A DNA stretch of 64,000 nt from positions 1 to 64,000 of the forward strand of contig CAVQGZ010000007.1 in NCBI GenBank assembly GCA_963712175.1, written 5' to 3'. Shown one piece after another: positions 1-11,449 of this stretch. The translations under genes and the position numbers were made by a program. The stretch comes from CAVQGZ01 sp963712175 (GTDB lineage Bacteria > Actinomycetota > Actinomycetes > Jiangellales > Jiangellaceae). The notes under the pieces were generated by a model. That model saw nothing but the letters and a program-made list of their open reading frames with translations, searched no databases and was not told the DNA's origin. Numbering within the stretch: position 1 is the first letter of the stretch; each line of letters begins with the position of its first letter.

Positions 1-1091
1 GCAGCGGCGCCGTCGACGACGGCGTGCGGAACCGTGGTGAGGGCGTCGGACAACGTCCGAGCGTCCATCTGCCCGAGGTCGCCGCGTCCGAACAGGGCGG
101 CCGATGCCGCCTGCGCGGCTGCCACAGCGTCGGCCCCGTGCACAAGCGTCGTCACCTCGGAGGCGAGAGCACGCTGTGCTGCCCGGCGAGCCGGCTGCGT
201 CGCGGTCAGCTCGTCCAGCTCGGTGATGCGATCGTGCGAGAGGAACGTCAACCGGCGCAGCAGCATGCCCACGTCGGCGTCGTCGGTGTTGAACCAGTAC
301 TGGTAGAACGCGTAGGGGGACGTGAGCTCGGGGTCGAGCCAGACGGCACCGCCTTCGGTCTTGCCGTACTTGGTGCCGTCGGACTTGACCAGCAGCGGCG
401 TCGTGAACGCGTGGACCTGCTCCCCCTCGACCCGTCGCACGAGATCGACTCCCGCCGTGATGTTGCCCCACTGGTCGGAGCCACCGAACTGCAGCCGGCA
501 GCCGTGGCGCCGGTAGAGCTCCACGTAGTCGTTGGCCTGCAGCAGCACGTAGGAGAACTCGGTGTAGGAGATGCCCGAGGCCGAGTCGAGGCGTCGGGCC
601 ACCGCATCGCGGTCGAGCATCCGGTTGACCGAGAAGTGCTTACCGACGTCACGAAGGAAGTCGATCGTCGACAGCGGCCCCGTCCAGTCCACGTTGTTGA
701 CCATCGAGGCGGCGGCTTCGCCGTCGAAGTCGAAGAAGGGCTCCATCTGCCCACGCAGCTGGCCCGCCCAGCGCGACGCGGTGTCGAGGTCGAGCAGCTG
801 ACGCTCGGCACTGGGCTTCGGGTCACCGATCAGTCCCGTGGCGCCACCGACCAGCAGCAGCGGTCGATGGCCGGCGGTTTGCAGCCGACGGGCGGTGATC
901 ACCTGGAGGAGGTGTCCGACGTGAAGGCCTGGTCCCGTGGGGTCGAACCCGCAGTAGAACGTTGCGCCCGGTTGGTCGAGCAGCTGGCGGAGCCGGTCGA
1001 CGTCCGTGGAGTCCTGGATCAGGCCCCGCCACTGCAGGTCCTCGAGCAGCCCGGACGTCGGGGCGTCGATGGCGTCGGTGTCGGTGCTCAT
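1..1091 (-). CDS. tyrS: Tyrosyl-tRNA synthetase, 3' end outside window
   Basis: This enzyme charges tRNA-Tyr with tyrosine in the cytoplasm. The frame is open from the ATG at 1091 to the window edge (363 codons). The class I HIGH-like motif HVGHL lies near residue 50, followed by the GLIGDP region. The tyrosine/tRNA-proximal motif YTEFSYVLLQANDY and the KMSKS-type loop KYGKT near residue 235 are both intact. The usual bacterial length is about 420 residues, so the C-terminal S4 RNA-binding domain is cut off by the window edge. It lies 21 bases downstream of the VOC gene on the same strand and may be co-transcribed with it. Identification is secure. Confidence 0.96.
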   Translation of the reverse strand, partial: MSTDTDAIDAPTSGLLEDLQWRGLIQDSTDVDRLRQLLDQPGATFYCGFDPTGPGLHVGHLLQVITARRLQTAGHRPLLLVGGATGLIGDPKPSAERQLLDLDTASRWAGQLRGQMEPFFDFDGEAAASMVNNVDWTGPLSTIDFLRDVGKHFSVNRMLDRDAVARRLDSASGISYTEFSYVLLQANDYVELYRRHGCRLQFGGSDQWGNITAGVDLVRRVEGEQVHAFTTPLLVKSDGTKYGKTEGGAVWLDPELTSPYAFYQYWFNTDDADVGMLLRRLTFLSHDRITELDELTATQPARRAAQRALASEVTTLVHGADAVAAAQAASAALFGRGDLGQMDARTLSDALTTVPHAVVDGAA

Positions 1092-1112
1092 GGCGTCGGG
1101 AAACGTACCCCG

Positions 1113-1499
1113 TCAGCGCTGCGGGTCCTCGACCAGGGACAGCAGGTTGCGGTCGGGGTCGTGGAACCAGGCGACGCGCACGCCACCGGGGCCCGACCAC
1201 GCGCCGACCTCGTCCTGCTCGAGGTGGTCGAATCGCACCATCGTGACGCCGATCTCCTCCAGCGCCAGCGCGACGGCGTTCAGGTCGGTGACTCGCCAGG
1301 CCAGCTGTGAGTACGGGGTTGGCACGACGGCGGGGACGTTCGTCAGGCGCAGCTCGGTCCCGCCGGCCTCCAGCGACGTCCCGTAGGCGTCCGAGGCGAT
1401 CACCGACAACCCGAGGGTCTCGGCGTAGAAGACCAGGGCACGGTCCATGTCGGCCGTCCCGAGGATGGCCATCACCGGACGACCTTGCACGCCTTTCAT
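1113..1499 (-). CDS. VOC (glyoxalase/dioxygenase) family protein
   Basis: A 128-residue protein of one vicinal-oxygen-chelate unit pair. It opens with the typical strand VMAILGTADMDRALVFYAETLGL and ends with the metal-site strand VAWFHDPDRNLLSLVED, where a Glu sits in the expected ligand position. The family includes glyoxalases, fosfomycin-type resistance enzymes and dioxygenases; nothing here fixes the substrate. Its ATG overlaps the stop of the upstream DNA glycosylase gene by four bases (ATGA), which implies translational coupling. tyrS follows after 21 bases. Confidence 0.85.
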   Translation of the reverse strand: MKGVQGRPVMAILGTADMDRALVFYAETLGLSVIASDAYGTSLEAGGTELRLTNVPAVVPTPYSQLAWRVTDLNAVALALEEIGVTMVRFDHLEQDEVGAWSGPGGVRVAWFHDPDRNLLSLVEDPQR

Positions 1500-2125
1500 G
1501 CGTCCCGCCTCTTCCCTCGACTCTGCCGTGTACCGCCACGATAGGCCGAGACGGACGGCTCGTCCGGCAGCCAGAAGCGCCAGGGCAGCTCGGCGGCCTG
1601 GCTGACGCCCACGCGCGGTCCCCTGTCGTGGGGCGTCGTGGGATGGCCGGGGGGCGTCAGCCGGACGGGACCGCGCTCATCGAGCAGGTCGAGGCCGTTC
1701 ACCTCGCCCGTGACGCCAAGCGCCTGGCACAACCGCGCCGGCCCCCGGGCGAGGTCGCGGTCAGACACGACACGTCCACCCTCGGACGTACGTCGTCGTC
1801 GCGCCGCCACGTGACCCCCCTCGACGACGCCGGCACGCAGGAGCACCGCTGCCGCCGTGCCAACCGGCCCGACCACAACGTTGAGGCACCAGTGCATCCC
1901 GTAGGTGAAGTAGACGTACGCGGTGCCCGGCTCACCGAACATCGCTGCGTTGCGGGTGGTCCGACCGCGGTAGGCGTGCGATGCCGGATCGTCCCCGACC
2001 CCCGCGTAGGCCTCTACCTCGGTCAGGCGCACGGCCACGCGATAGCCGCCGACCTCGGACGTCACCAGGCAACCCAACAGTCTCGGCGCCACGACCTCCA
2101 CGTCGTCCTCCAGCCAGGCGCGCAC
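1496..2125 (-). CDS. DNA-3-methyladenine glycosylase (AAG/MPG type)
   Basis: A base-excision repair enzyme that removes alkylated purines. The 209-residue protein has the AAG fold signatures: LLG near the N-terminus, then LTEVEAY with the catalytic Glu, SHAYRGRTTRN, and MFGEPGTAYVYFTYGMHW near residues 60-80. The GTG at 2125 was chosen because an in-frame stop lies only about 30 bases upstream (2156-2158) and no ATG falls between; an AGG directly precedes it, so the ribosome site is weak. Length fits the family (about 200 residues). It is the first gene of a short run with the VOC protein and probably tyrS. Confidence 0.93.
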   Translation of the reverse strand: MRAWLEDDVEVVAPRLLGCLVTSEVGGYRVAVRLTEVEAYAGVGDDPASHAYRGRTTRNAAMFGEPGTAYVYFTYGMHWCLNVVVGPVGTAAAVLLRAGVVEGGHVAARRRRTSEGGRVVSDRDLARGPARLCQALGVTGEVNGLDLLDERGPVRLTPPGHPTTPHDRGPRVGVSQAAELPWRFWLPDEPSVSAYRGGTRQSRGKRRDA

Positions 2126-2280
2126 CCTCAGAAGTGTGGCAGCCGCGAACGGCCGTCATCCACGCCGAGCCAGGTGGGTCGCGCCTCCGTCACGCAGGAC
2201 GACAGCAGCCTGATGGTGGTGGCTGGCCCGGGGAGCTCGTCGAGGAACTCTGACGGCGGCCCGCACGGGCTGGGCTGACG

Positions 2281-2565
2281 TCATCGCTCCCGTCGTGCCC
2301 CCGTGGCCTGCTCCCACTGGGTCAGCTGCTTCTCCAACGCCTTCATCAGCTCGAAGACCTGACCAGGCGGGATTCTCACGCGGGCAACAACCCGCGCCTT
2401 GCCGGTGGGCACCGACTGACCGGCCTCGTTCGTGGTGACCGTCTGCGGGCCGGCGAGGGCCGCGAAGTCGAGCGTGAAGGAGTCTCGCGAGTGCCACACC
2501 GCCACGAAGTCGGCGTAGGTGCCTGCGACCAGCTCGTCCGGCATCTGGACCTCTACGTTGCTCAC
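2281..2565 (-). CDS. DUF3467 domain protein
   Basis: A 94-residue protein of the DUF3467 family. It has the family pattern YADFVAVWHSRDSFTLDF near the N-terminus and a C-terminal ARVRIPPGQVFELMKAL segment. Function is not established in the family. The frame stays open further upstream, but the GTG at 2565 was preferred because AGGAG lies six bases ahead of it and family members begin at about this point. The gene is divergent from the aminotransferase gene, with 67 bases between the two starts. Confidence 0.85.
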   Translation of the reverse strand: MSNVEVQMPDELVAGTYADFVAVWHSRDSFTLDFAALAGPQTVTTNEAGQSVPTGKARVVARVRIPPGQVFELMKALEKQLTQWEQATGARRER

Positions 2566-2632
2566 GGCTGCTCCTGGTTCGGCATCGATAGGTGGGGGCT
2601 CCACGACCCCCGTCCCCATAGTCTCGCGTGTC

Positions 2633-3781
2633 GTGGACGTCGACATGTGGCTTCTCGACCCTTCGCTTCACCATCTAAACCACGGGTCGTTCGGCGCGGT
2701 ACCGCGACCGGTGCTGCTGGCCCAAGACGCCTGGCGCCAGCGGTTCGAACGAGATCCGGTCGGGTTCGTCGAGGGCGACCTGCTGCCTGCCCTCGACGAG
2801 GTCCGAGCCATCTGGGGGCAGGTCCTGGGGGCCGACCCCGCCGGGGTCGTGATGGTGCGCAACACAACGGCCGGGGTCGGCGCCGTCCTGCGCTCGGTTC
2901 TCCCCGACGCCCCTGCCGGCAGCAGCGTCGTGATCACCGACCATGCATACAACGCCACCCGGATCGCCGCCGAGGTTGAGGCTCAGAAGCATGGACTGCG
3001 GGTCGTCACCGCCAGGATCCCCTTCCCGCTGGAGTCGCCGGACCAGGTCACCAGGGCTGTCCTGGACCGGGTCGATGCGACCACGGCCCTCGTGGTCCTC
3101 GACCTGGTGACCTCTCCGACATCCCTGCGCCTTCCGGTCGAGCAGGTGGTGGCCGAGCTCGGCGCGGACGTCGCGGTGCTCGTCGATGCTGCCCACGGCC
3201 CCGGAATGGTCGAGATGGATGCGGACGCCATGGGCGCGGCCTTCGTGGTCGCGAACGGACACAAGTGGCTCTGCGCGCCGCGGGGCTGCGCGGCGGTAGC
3301 CGTCCGGCCCGACTGGCGTGACCGAGTGCGTCCACTCGTGATCAGCCACGGCTGGGAGGACGGGTTCGCTCCGCAACGGTCGCGCCTGCATGCCACGTTC
3401 GACTGGACCGGCACGGACGACCCCTCGCCGTGGTTGTGCCTGGGCGACGCCGTCGCCACCGTGTCAGCCATGCATCCCGGAGGCCTGGCCGGCGTCCGGG
3501 AGGCGAATCGCCGGCTGGCCCTGCAGGCTCGCGACCTGCTGTGTGACGCCCTGGGTATCGAGCCCCCGGCGCCGGACTCGATGCTCGGTTCGATGGCCAG
3601 CGTCCCGTTGCCTGGACAGACTCCCACCATGATCGACCCGCTCGGGGCTCGACTGCGCGAGGACGGCTTCGTGGTGGGTGCGTTCGGAGGGCCCCGACGC
3701 ACGCTGCGCGTGAGCGCCCACCAGTACAACCGCCTCGACGAGTACGCCGAGCTGGCAGAACTGCTCCCCACGCTGCTGTAG
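2633..3781 (+). CDS. Class V aminotransferase, isopenicillin N epimerase-like
   Basis: A PLP-dependent enzyme of the CefD/NifS-like group, 382 residues from GTG 2633; ATG 2645 is the alternative start. N-terminal LNHGSFG is typical of CefD-like proteins. The PLP Asp is in VLVDAAHGPG and the Schiff-base Lys in NGHKWLCAPRG near residue 208. A C-terminal LRVSAHQYN completes the fold. Substrate cannot be read from sequence: relatives epimerise or desulfurise amino acids. A TAGTCT hexamer at 2619-2624 is eight bases before GTG 2633, so the mRNA probably has almost no leader. The gene is convergent with argH. Confidence 0.88.
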   Translation: MDVDMWLLDPSLHHLNHGSFGAVPRPVLLAQDAWRQRFERDPVGFVEGDLLPALDEVRAIWGQVLGADPAGVVMVRNTTAGVGAVLRSVLPDAPAGSSVVITDHAYNATRIAAEVEAQKHGLRVVTARIPFPLESPDQVTRAVLDRVDATTALVVLDLVTSPTSLRLPVEQVVAELGADVAVLVDAAHGPGMVEMDADAMGAAFVVANGHKWLCAPRGCAAVAVRPDWRDRVRPLVISHGWEDGFAPQRSRLHATFDWTGTDDPSPWLCLGDAVATVSAMHPGGLAGVREANRRLALQARDLLCDALGIEPPAPDSMLGSMASVPLPGQTPTMIDPLGARLREDGFVVGAFGGPRRTLRVSAHQYNRLDEYAELAELLPTLL

Positions 3782-3849
3782 CGCTGCCCGCGAAGGTGGG
3801 CCGGGGGCGTTGGCCGGGGGCGTATCTGCCGAGCGCGTCGGCCGAGCGT

Positions 3850-3916
3850 GTGGGCTGGCCCTTGCACGCACTGAGCTGGCTTCACACGGCATATCCGCTG
3901 TGTGAAGCCAGCCCAC
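3850..3916. terminator. Nested inverted repeats between convergent genes
   Basis: A perfect 13-base inverted repeat (GCTGGCTTCACAC at 3875-3887 and its complement at 3900-3912, 12-base loop) lies between the ends of the aminotransferase gene and argH. A second arm GTGGGCTGGC at 3850-3859 pairs with 3907-3916, so two mutually exclusive stems share one arm. No T-tract follows on either strand. A bidirectional terminator is the simplest reading. Confidence 0.5.
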
Positions 3917-3961
3917 GCCTACCAAACGTGGTCATTTCGGCGCGGGCGCGGGGGGTGGGCC

Positions 3962-6593
<2,632 letters not shown>

Positions 6594-6597
<4 letters not shown>

Positions 6598-7163
6598 GGT
6601 GTGGCTCCTTGGGGTGATGTGTCGGAGGTGTGGCGTTGGCTGGTTGCCATGTCGAGGAACGTCTGGGCGAGGGCATCCCCGCCGGTGGGGTCGGCCGCGA
6701 CGACCATCACGGTGTCGTCACCGGCGACGCTGCCGAGCACGGCCGGCATCTCGGTGTGGTCGATCGCCGAGGCGAGGTACTGGGCGGCACCCGGCGGAGT
6801 GCGCAGGACGACGAGGTTCGCCGAGGCCGCAGCGCTCACCAAGGTCTCCGAGGCGATCCGGGCGAGTCGCTCGTGCAGGGCCGTGGGGGTCTCACCGACC
6901 CGGGGCGTGCGATCGCCGCCCTCGGCTGGCAGGGCGTAGACGAGGTCCCCGGTCGCCGTGCGCACCCGTACCGCGCCGAGCTCGTCGAGATCGCGCGAGA
7001 GGGTGGCCTGGGTCACCACGACGCCGTGGGTCGCCAGCATGTCGGCGAGGACGGACTGCGACGGGACGGCGTGATGGCCCAGCGTGTCGGCGATGAGCTG
7101 CTGGCGCGCGGCCTTCGTGGGGGGCACGGTCGGGGTAGCTGTCGGGGCAGCGGTCGTCCTCAC
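6594..7163 (-). CDS. argR: Arginine repressor ArgR
   Basis: Arginine-responsive hexameric repressor of arginine biosynthesis, 189 residues. The N-terminal winged helix covers about residues 18-85, with QATLSRDLDELGAVRVR as the recognition region. The C-terminal domain carries the multimerisation/arginine-binding pattern: RTPPGAAQYLASAID, then VLGSVAGDDTVMVVA, with the GDDT motif. It is encoded inside the operon it should regulate, overlapping argF upstream and argG downstream by four bases each. A candidate operator lies ahead of argC (12498-12521). Confidence 0.95.
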
Positions 7164-8092
7164 GCCTGCGCCTGCCCACGGAGCAGCCAGGCCAGCAACG
7201 CCTTCTGCGCGTGTCGCCGGTTCTCGGCCTGGTCCCAGATAGGGCTTGCGGGGTCGTCGACGTAGCCGGCGTCGATCTCCTTGCCTCGGTAGGCGGGCAG
7301 GCAGTGCAGGACGACGACGTCGTCGGCGGCCTGGGCGAGGCTGGCGGGGGTGAGTGAGAACGGCCGAAACGGTGCGTCACGATCGATCGTCTCGCCCTCC
7401 TGGCCCATGGACACCCACGTGTCAGTCGAGACGACGTCGGCGGACGCGAACGCCTCGGCCGGGTCTGCGGTGTGCAGCACCGACCCGCCCGTCTCGGCCG
7501 CGATCGACCGGGCGCGGTCCAGCACTTCCGGCGAGGGTGCGAACCCCTCCGGTGAGCCGATGCGCACGTGCATACCGGCCGTCGCCCCGGCAAGCAGGGT
7601 CGAGCTGGCCATGTTGTTGGCTCCGTCACCGACGAAGCTCAGCGTGAGCCCGCTCAGCGACCCGCACCGCTCCTGGACGGTGAGCAGGTCTGCAAGCAGC
7701 TGGCAGGGGTGGAACTCGTCGGTCAGCGCGTTGACGACCGGAACCTGCGAGACCGCCGCCATGGCCTCGATGCGCTGCTGGGCGAAGGTGCGCCAGACGA
7801 TGGCCGCCACCTGGCGCTCCAGGACCCGGGTCGTGTCCTCGATCGTCTCACCGCGGCCGAGCTGGCTGGTGGACGCGTCGAGAACCAACGGCTGACCGCC
7901 GAGCTCGCTCACCCCGACGGCGAACGACACCCGGGTGCGCGTCGAGGGCTTGTCGAAGAGCAGGGCCACCGTGGCGGGCCCGGCCAGCGGCCGGGCGGCC
8001 AGGGGCTCGGCCTTCATGCGGGCCGCCAGCCGCAGCACCTCGGACTGCTCGGCGGGAGTGAGGTCGTCGTCACGGAGGAGGTGGCGGGTCAT
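7160..8092 (-). CDS. argF: Ornithine carbamoyltransferase
   Basis: Makes citrulline from ornithine and carbamoyl phosphate. The 310-residue protein shows the carbamoyl-phosphate loop STRTR near residue 50, the DEFHPCQ motif near residue 127, and the ornithine-site HCLP near residue 265. Length matches anabolic OTCases. It overlaps argD upstream and argR downstream by four bases. No damage is seen in this gene, although the patch of indels begins about 800 bases downstream. Confidence 0.96.
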   Translation of the reverse strand: MTRHLLRDDDLTPAEQSEVLRLAARMKAEPLAARPLAGPATVALLFDKPSTRTRVSFAVGVSELGGQPLVLDASTSQLGRGETIEDTTRVLERQVAAIVWRTFAQQRIEAMAAVSQVPVVNALTDEFHPCQLLADLLTVQERCGSLSGLTLSFVGDGANNMASSTLLAGATAGMHVRIGSPEGFAPSPEVLDRARSIAAETGGSVLHTADPAEAFASADVVSTDTWVSMGQEGETIDRDAPFRPFSLTPASLAQAADDVVVLHCLPAYRGKEIDAGYVDDPASPIWDQAENRRHAQKALLAWLLRGQAQA

Positions 8093-9339
8093 GATGCGGA
8101 GCCTCCGATCTGGGCACGCTCGAGGATGGTCGGCCAGGCGGCGATGAGCTCGTCGGCCTCGTCCGGGCCCAGGATCAGCGGCGGAGCCAGCCGTATCGTG
8201 TCGGGCGCGACGTTGTTCACGATGAACCCGGCCTCCAGGGCGGCTGCGGTGACCTCGGCCGCCGGCGACGTGACGGGGACCCCGAGCAGCAGCCCCTGCC
8301 CTCGCGGCGCCTCGCTGCCGGCAGCCGCGAGTCCCCGCGCCAGCTGGGCCCCTCGCTCAATCGCTGCGTGCCGCAGGTCGTCGTCGTCGATCACGTCGAG
8401 CACGGCGAGGGCTGCCGCGCAGGAGACCGGGTTGCCCCCGAACGTCGACCCGTGGTGCCCGGGTCCCAGCAGGGTCGCGGCCTCGCCGAAGGCCAGTACG
8501 GCCCCGATGGGTAGGCCGCCCCCGAGACCCTTGGCCAGCGTGAGGACGTCCGGCCAGTCTGCGGCGGGTCCGTCGGCCGATGTCGTGGACGTTGCAGACG
8601 TCGAGGCCCCCAGCGCGTTCTCGTGCTGGTAGGCGAACCACTCCCCGGTGCGCCCGACCCCGGTCTGCACCTCGTCCAGGACGAGCAGCGCGCCGTGCGC
8701 TCGCGTCAGCTCTCGGGCGCGACGCAGGTAACCGCGCGGGGGAACCCGGATGCCGGCCTCGCCCTGGATCGGCTCCAGCACCACGGCGGCGACGTCATCG
8801 GCCATGGCGGCCTCCAGCGCGCCCTCGTCACCGTAGGGGACGTGCTCGACGCCGCCTGGCAACGGGCTGAAGGGCTCGGTGATCGCCGCCTTGCCGGTCA
8901 TGGCGAGCGCACCCATGGTGCGCCCGTGGAAGCCACCCGTCGCGGCGATGACGCGCGGGCGCCCGGTGCGCCGGGCGATCTTGAAGGCAGCCTCGTTGGC
9001 CTCGGCTCCGGAGTTGCCGAAGAACACAGCGCCGCCGGACGGACCATTCGCCTGCCCCACCCCTACAAGCTCGAGGAGCCGCTGTGCGAGCGCCACCTGC
9101 ACCGGGCTGGTGAAGAGGTTGGAGACGTGCCCGAGCGTCGCCAGCTGCGTCGAGACCGCCTCGACCAGCCGTGGGTGCGCGTGCCCGAGGGCGTTCACCG
9201 CGATGCCGCCAAGAAGGTCGAGGTAGGCGCGCCCGTCCTCGTCCCACACACGGCACCCCTCGCCACGGACGAGAACCCGCTGTGGCGTGCCGTACGTGCC
9301 CATCACGGTCGACCGGTAGGCCTGCAGGATCGCGCTCAC
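8089..9339 (-). CDS. argD: Acetylornithine aminotransferase with a low-complexity insert
   Basis: PLP enzyme converting N-acetylglutamate semialdehyde to N-acetylornithine; 416 residues, slightly long for ArgD (about 390-400). The glycine loop NSGAEANEAAFK, the LDEVQTGVGRTG motif with the PLP-binding Asp, and the Schiff-base Lys in LAKGLGGGLPIGA are all present. Between FAYQHE and PDVLTLAKG there is a Ser/Thr/Ala-rich stretch of roughly 20 residues (about 8553-8620) where relatives have a short FGV-type link. It is in frame and adjoins the active-site lysine segment. Overlaps argB and argF by four bases. Confidence 0.95.
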   Translation of the reverse strand: MSAILQAYRSTVMGTYGTPQRVLVRGEGCRVWDEDGRAYLDLLGGIAVNALGHAHPRLVEAVSTQLATLGHVSNLFTSPVQVALAQRLLELVGVGQANGPSGGAVFFGNSGAEANEAAFKIARRTGRPRVIAATGGFHGRTMGALAMTGKAAITEPFSPLPGGVEHVPYGDEGALEAAMADDVAAVVLEPIQGEAGIRVPPRGYLRRARELTRAHGALLVLDEVQTGVGRTGEWFAYQHENALGASTSATSTTSADGPAADWPDVLTLAKGLGGGLPIGAVLAFGEAATLLGPGHHGSTFGGNPVSCAAALAVLDVIDDDDLRHAAIERGAQLARGLAAAGSEAPRGQGLLLGVPVTSPAAEVTAAALEAGFIVNNVAPDTIRLAPPLILGPDEADELIAAWPTILERAQIGGSAS

Positions 9340-10289
9340 GCCTGTCCCTCCTCGCCCATGACCATGGTCCCGACACCTGCGTCGGTCACCACCTCGAGCA
9401 GCAGCGAGTGCGGCAGCCGACCGTCGATGACGTGGGCTCGCGGCACTCCCCCACGTACCGCACGCAGGCAGGCCTCCATCTTCGGCACCATTCCGGTGCC
9501 CAACGTGGGCAGCATCGCCTCGAGCTCGTCGGCGGACAGCCGGCTGATCACGTCGTGGGGGGTAGCCGGTGGCCAGCTCCGGTACAGCCCCGAGACGTCG
9601 GTGAGCACGACCAGCTTCTGCGCACCCAGGGCGATGGCGAGGGCCGCGGCCGCTGTGTCGGCGTTGACGTTGTGCACCTGGCCATCGACGTCAGGGGCGA
9701 CGCTTGACACCACGGGGACGCGCCCGGCACCGATCAGGTCCTCGACCGCCTCGGGTCGCACCGTGACGACGTCGCCGACCAGCCCCACGTCGATGGGTTC
9801 ACCCTCGTGGACGGCGTCGCGGCGCTCCGCGGTGAACAGGTGCGCGTCCTCACCCGACATGCCGACCGCGAGCGGGCCGTGCTCGTTCAGCAGCCCGACG
9901 AGCTCACGTCCGACCTGCCCGACGAGCACCATGCGTACGACGTCCATGGCCTCGGCCGTGGTGACCCGCAACCCGCCACGAAACTGCGACTCGATGCCCA
10001 GTCGGGCCAGCATGGCCGAGATCTGTGGGCCACCCCCGTGAACGACCACGGGGCGCAGCCCTGCGTACCGCAAGAACGCGACGTCCTGGGCGAAGGCGCG
10101 GCGCAGGTCGGGGTCGACCATGGCATTTCCGCCGTACTTCACGACCACGACGCTGCCGTGGAAGCGCTCGAGCCAGGGAAGTGCCTCGACCAGCGTGGCC
10201 GCCTTGGTGAGTGCGCCCACCAACCCCGGTGGCGTGGCGTCGGCGCGAGACGGTGTCCCGGTGCTGGTCGTGCCTGCGGTGTCGCTCAT
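9336..10289 (-). CDS. argB: Acetylglutamate kinase
   Basis: Phosphorylates N-acetylglutamate and is the usual arginine-feedback step in organisms that use ArgJ. The 317-residue protein has VVVKYGGNAM near residue 45, VVHGGGPQI near residue 80, and the NVNADTAAAALA nucleotide-site segment. The ATG at 10289 was chosen because it forms the ATGA overlap with argJ and is followed by a Ser/Thr-rich N-terminal tail; the frame is open further upstream only inside argJ. Extended N-termini are typical of arginine-sensitive NAGKs. Confidence 0.95.
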   Translation of the reverse strand: MSDTAGTTSTGTPSRADATPPGLVGALTKAATLVEALPWLERFHGSVVVVKYGGNAMVDPDLRRAFAQDVAFLRYAGLRPVVVHGGGPQISAMLARLGIESQFRGGLRVTTAEAMDVVRMVLVGQVGRELVGLLNEHGPLAVGMSGEDAHLFTAERRDAVHEGEPIDVGLVGDVVTVRPEAVEDLIGAGRVPVVSSVAPDVDGQVHNVNADTAAAALAIALGAQKLVVLTDVSGLYRSWPPATPHDVISRLSADELEAMLPTLGTGMVPKMEACLRAVRGGVPRAHVIDGRLPHSLLLEVVTDAGVGTMVMGEEGQA

Positions 10290-11449
10290 GTCGAGTACGC
10301 CGAGTTCTCGTGGACGTAGGCGTGGGTCAGGTCGGTCGTGAGCACCGTCGCCGTCGCCTCGCCGGCCCGCAGGTCGATATCGATCCGCACCTCGCGCCCG
10401 GTCAGGTCCACGAGGGATCGGTCCTCCCCGGCGGCTCCACCTCGACACACCATCACCCCGTTGACGCTCACGTCGACCTGCTGTGGGTCGAACGTCGCCG
10501 CCGTCGACCCGACGGCGCCCAGAATCCGGCCCCAGTTCGGGTCTCGCCCGAAGATGGCCGTCTTGACCAGGAGGCTGCGCGCGACGGCTCGCGCCACGTC
10601 GACCGCCTCGTCCTCGTCCACGGCATTGGCCACGACGATGGCGACCTCGTGCTCAGCCCCCTCGGCGTCGGCCACCAGCGCAGCCGCCAGGTCGGCGCAG
10701 ACAGCGGTGACCACCTCGGTGAGCTCGGCGGCGTCGGGCTCCACTCCGGATGCGCCACTGGCCAGCAGCAGGACGGTGTCGTTCGTCGAGACGCACCCGT
10801 CGGTGTCGATGCGGTCGAAGGTCACCCGGGTCGCGTCACGAAGAGCCCGGTCCAGCGTGGCCGCCTCGGCGACGGCGTCGGTGGTGACGACGCTGAGCAT
10901 CGTCGCCAGCGACGGGGCCAGCATGCCGGCCCCTTTCGCCATCCCGCCGACGGTCCAGCGGCCCTCCGGCGTCTCGACGGAGCGCACCGCCAGCTTGGGA
11001 CGCGTGTCGGTCGTCATGATGGCCTCGGCGGCCGCCGGCCCGCCGTCCGCGCTGAGCGAGCCATCGGCGTCCTCGATGCCCAGCAGCAGCGCATCCATCG
11101 GCAGACGCACCCCGATGAGGCCGGTGGAGCACACGGCTACCTCCCCGGCACCGACCTCCAGCAGGTCGGCGACGTGCTCGGCCGTGCGGTGGGTGTCGGC
11201 GAAGCCCTCCGGGCCCGTGCAGGCGTTGGCTCCCCCGGAGTTCAGCACGACCGCGCGAACGCGGCCGGCCTTGAGCACCTGCGCCGTCCAGAGGACCGGG
11301 GCGGCCTGGAACCGGTTCGCGGTGACCACACCAGCGGCGTCATGAGCTGGGCCGTCGTTGACGACGAGCGCGACGTCTGGTGCCCCGGAGCTCTTGAGAC
11401 CCGCGCTCACCCCGGACGCGCGGAAGCCGCGAGCCGCCGTGACGCTCAC
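10286..11449 (-). CDS. argJ: Bifunctional ornithine acetyltransferase / N-acetylglutamate synthase
   Basis: Recycles the acetyl group from N-acetylornithine to glutamate. The 387-residue precursor carries the autoproteolysis region KGAGMLAPSLATML near residue 190; in the family the chain is cut just before the Thr, which becomes the nucleophile. The GTG at 11449 overlaps the argC stop (GTGA), and the protein begins SVTAARGFRASG, matching family starts. Its presence explains why no argE-type deacetylase is needed here. ArgJ may be monofunctional or bifunctional; sequence alone does not settle this. Confidence 0.94.
   Translation of the reverse strand: MSVTAARGFRASGVSAGLKSSGAPDVALVVNDGPAHDAAGVVTANRFQAAPVLWTAQVLKAGRVRAVVLNSGGANACTGPEGFADTHRTAEHVADLLEVGAGEVAVCSTGLIGVRLPMDALLLGIEDADGSLSADGGPAAAEAIMTTDTRPKLAVRSVETPEGRWTVGGMAKGAGMLAPSLATMLSVVTTDAVAEAATLDRALRDATRVTFDRIDTDGCVSTNDTVLLLASGASGVEPDAAELTEVVTAVCADLAAALVADAEGAEHEVAIVVANAVDEDEAVDVARAVARSLLVKTAIFGRDPNWGRILGAVGSTAATFDPQQVDVSVNGVMVCRGGAAGEDRSLVDLTGREVRIDIDLRAGEATATVLTTDLTHAYVHENSAYST

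Noticed and set aside
24..1310. 428-codon plus-strand frame opposite tyrS
   Set aside because: The minus frame encodes TyrS with HVGHL and KYGKT motifs in one continuous frame to the window edge.
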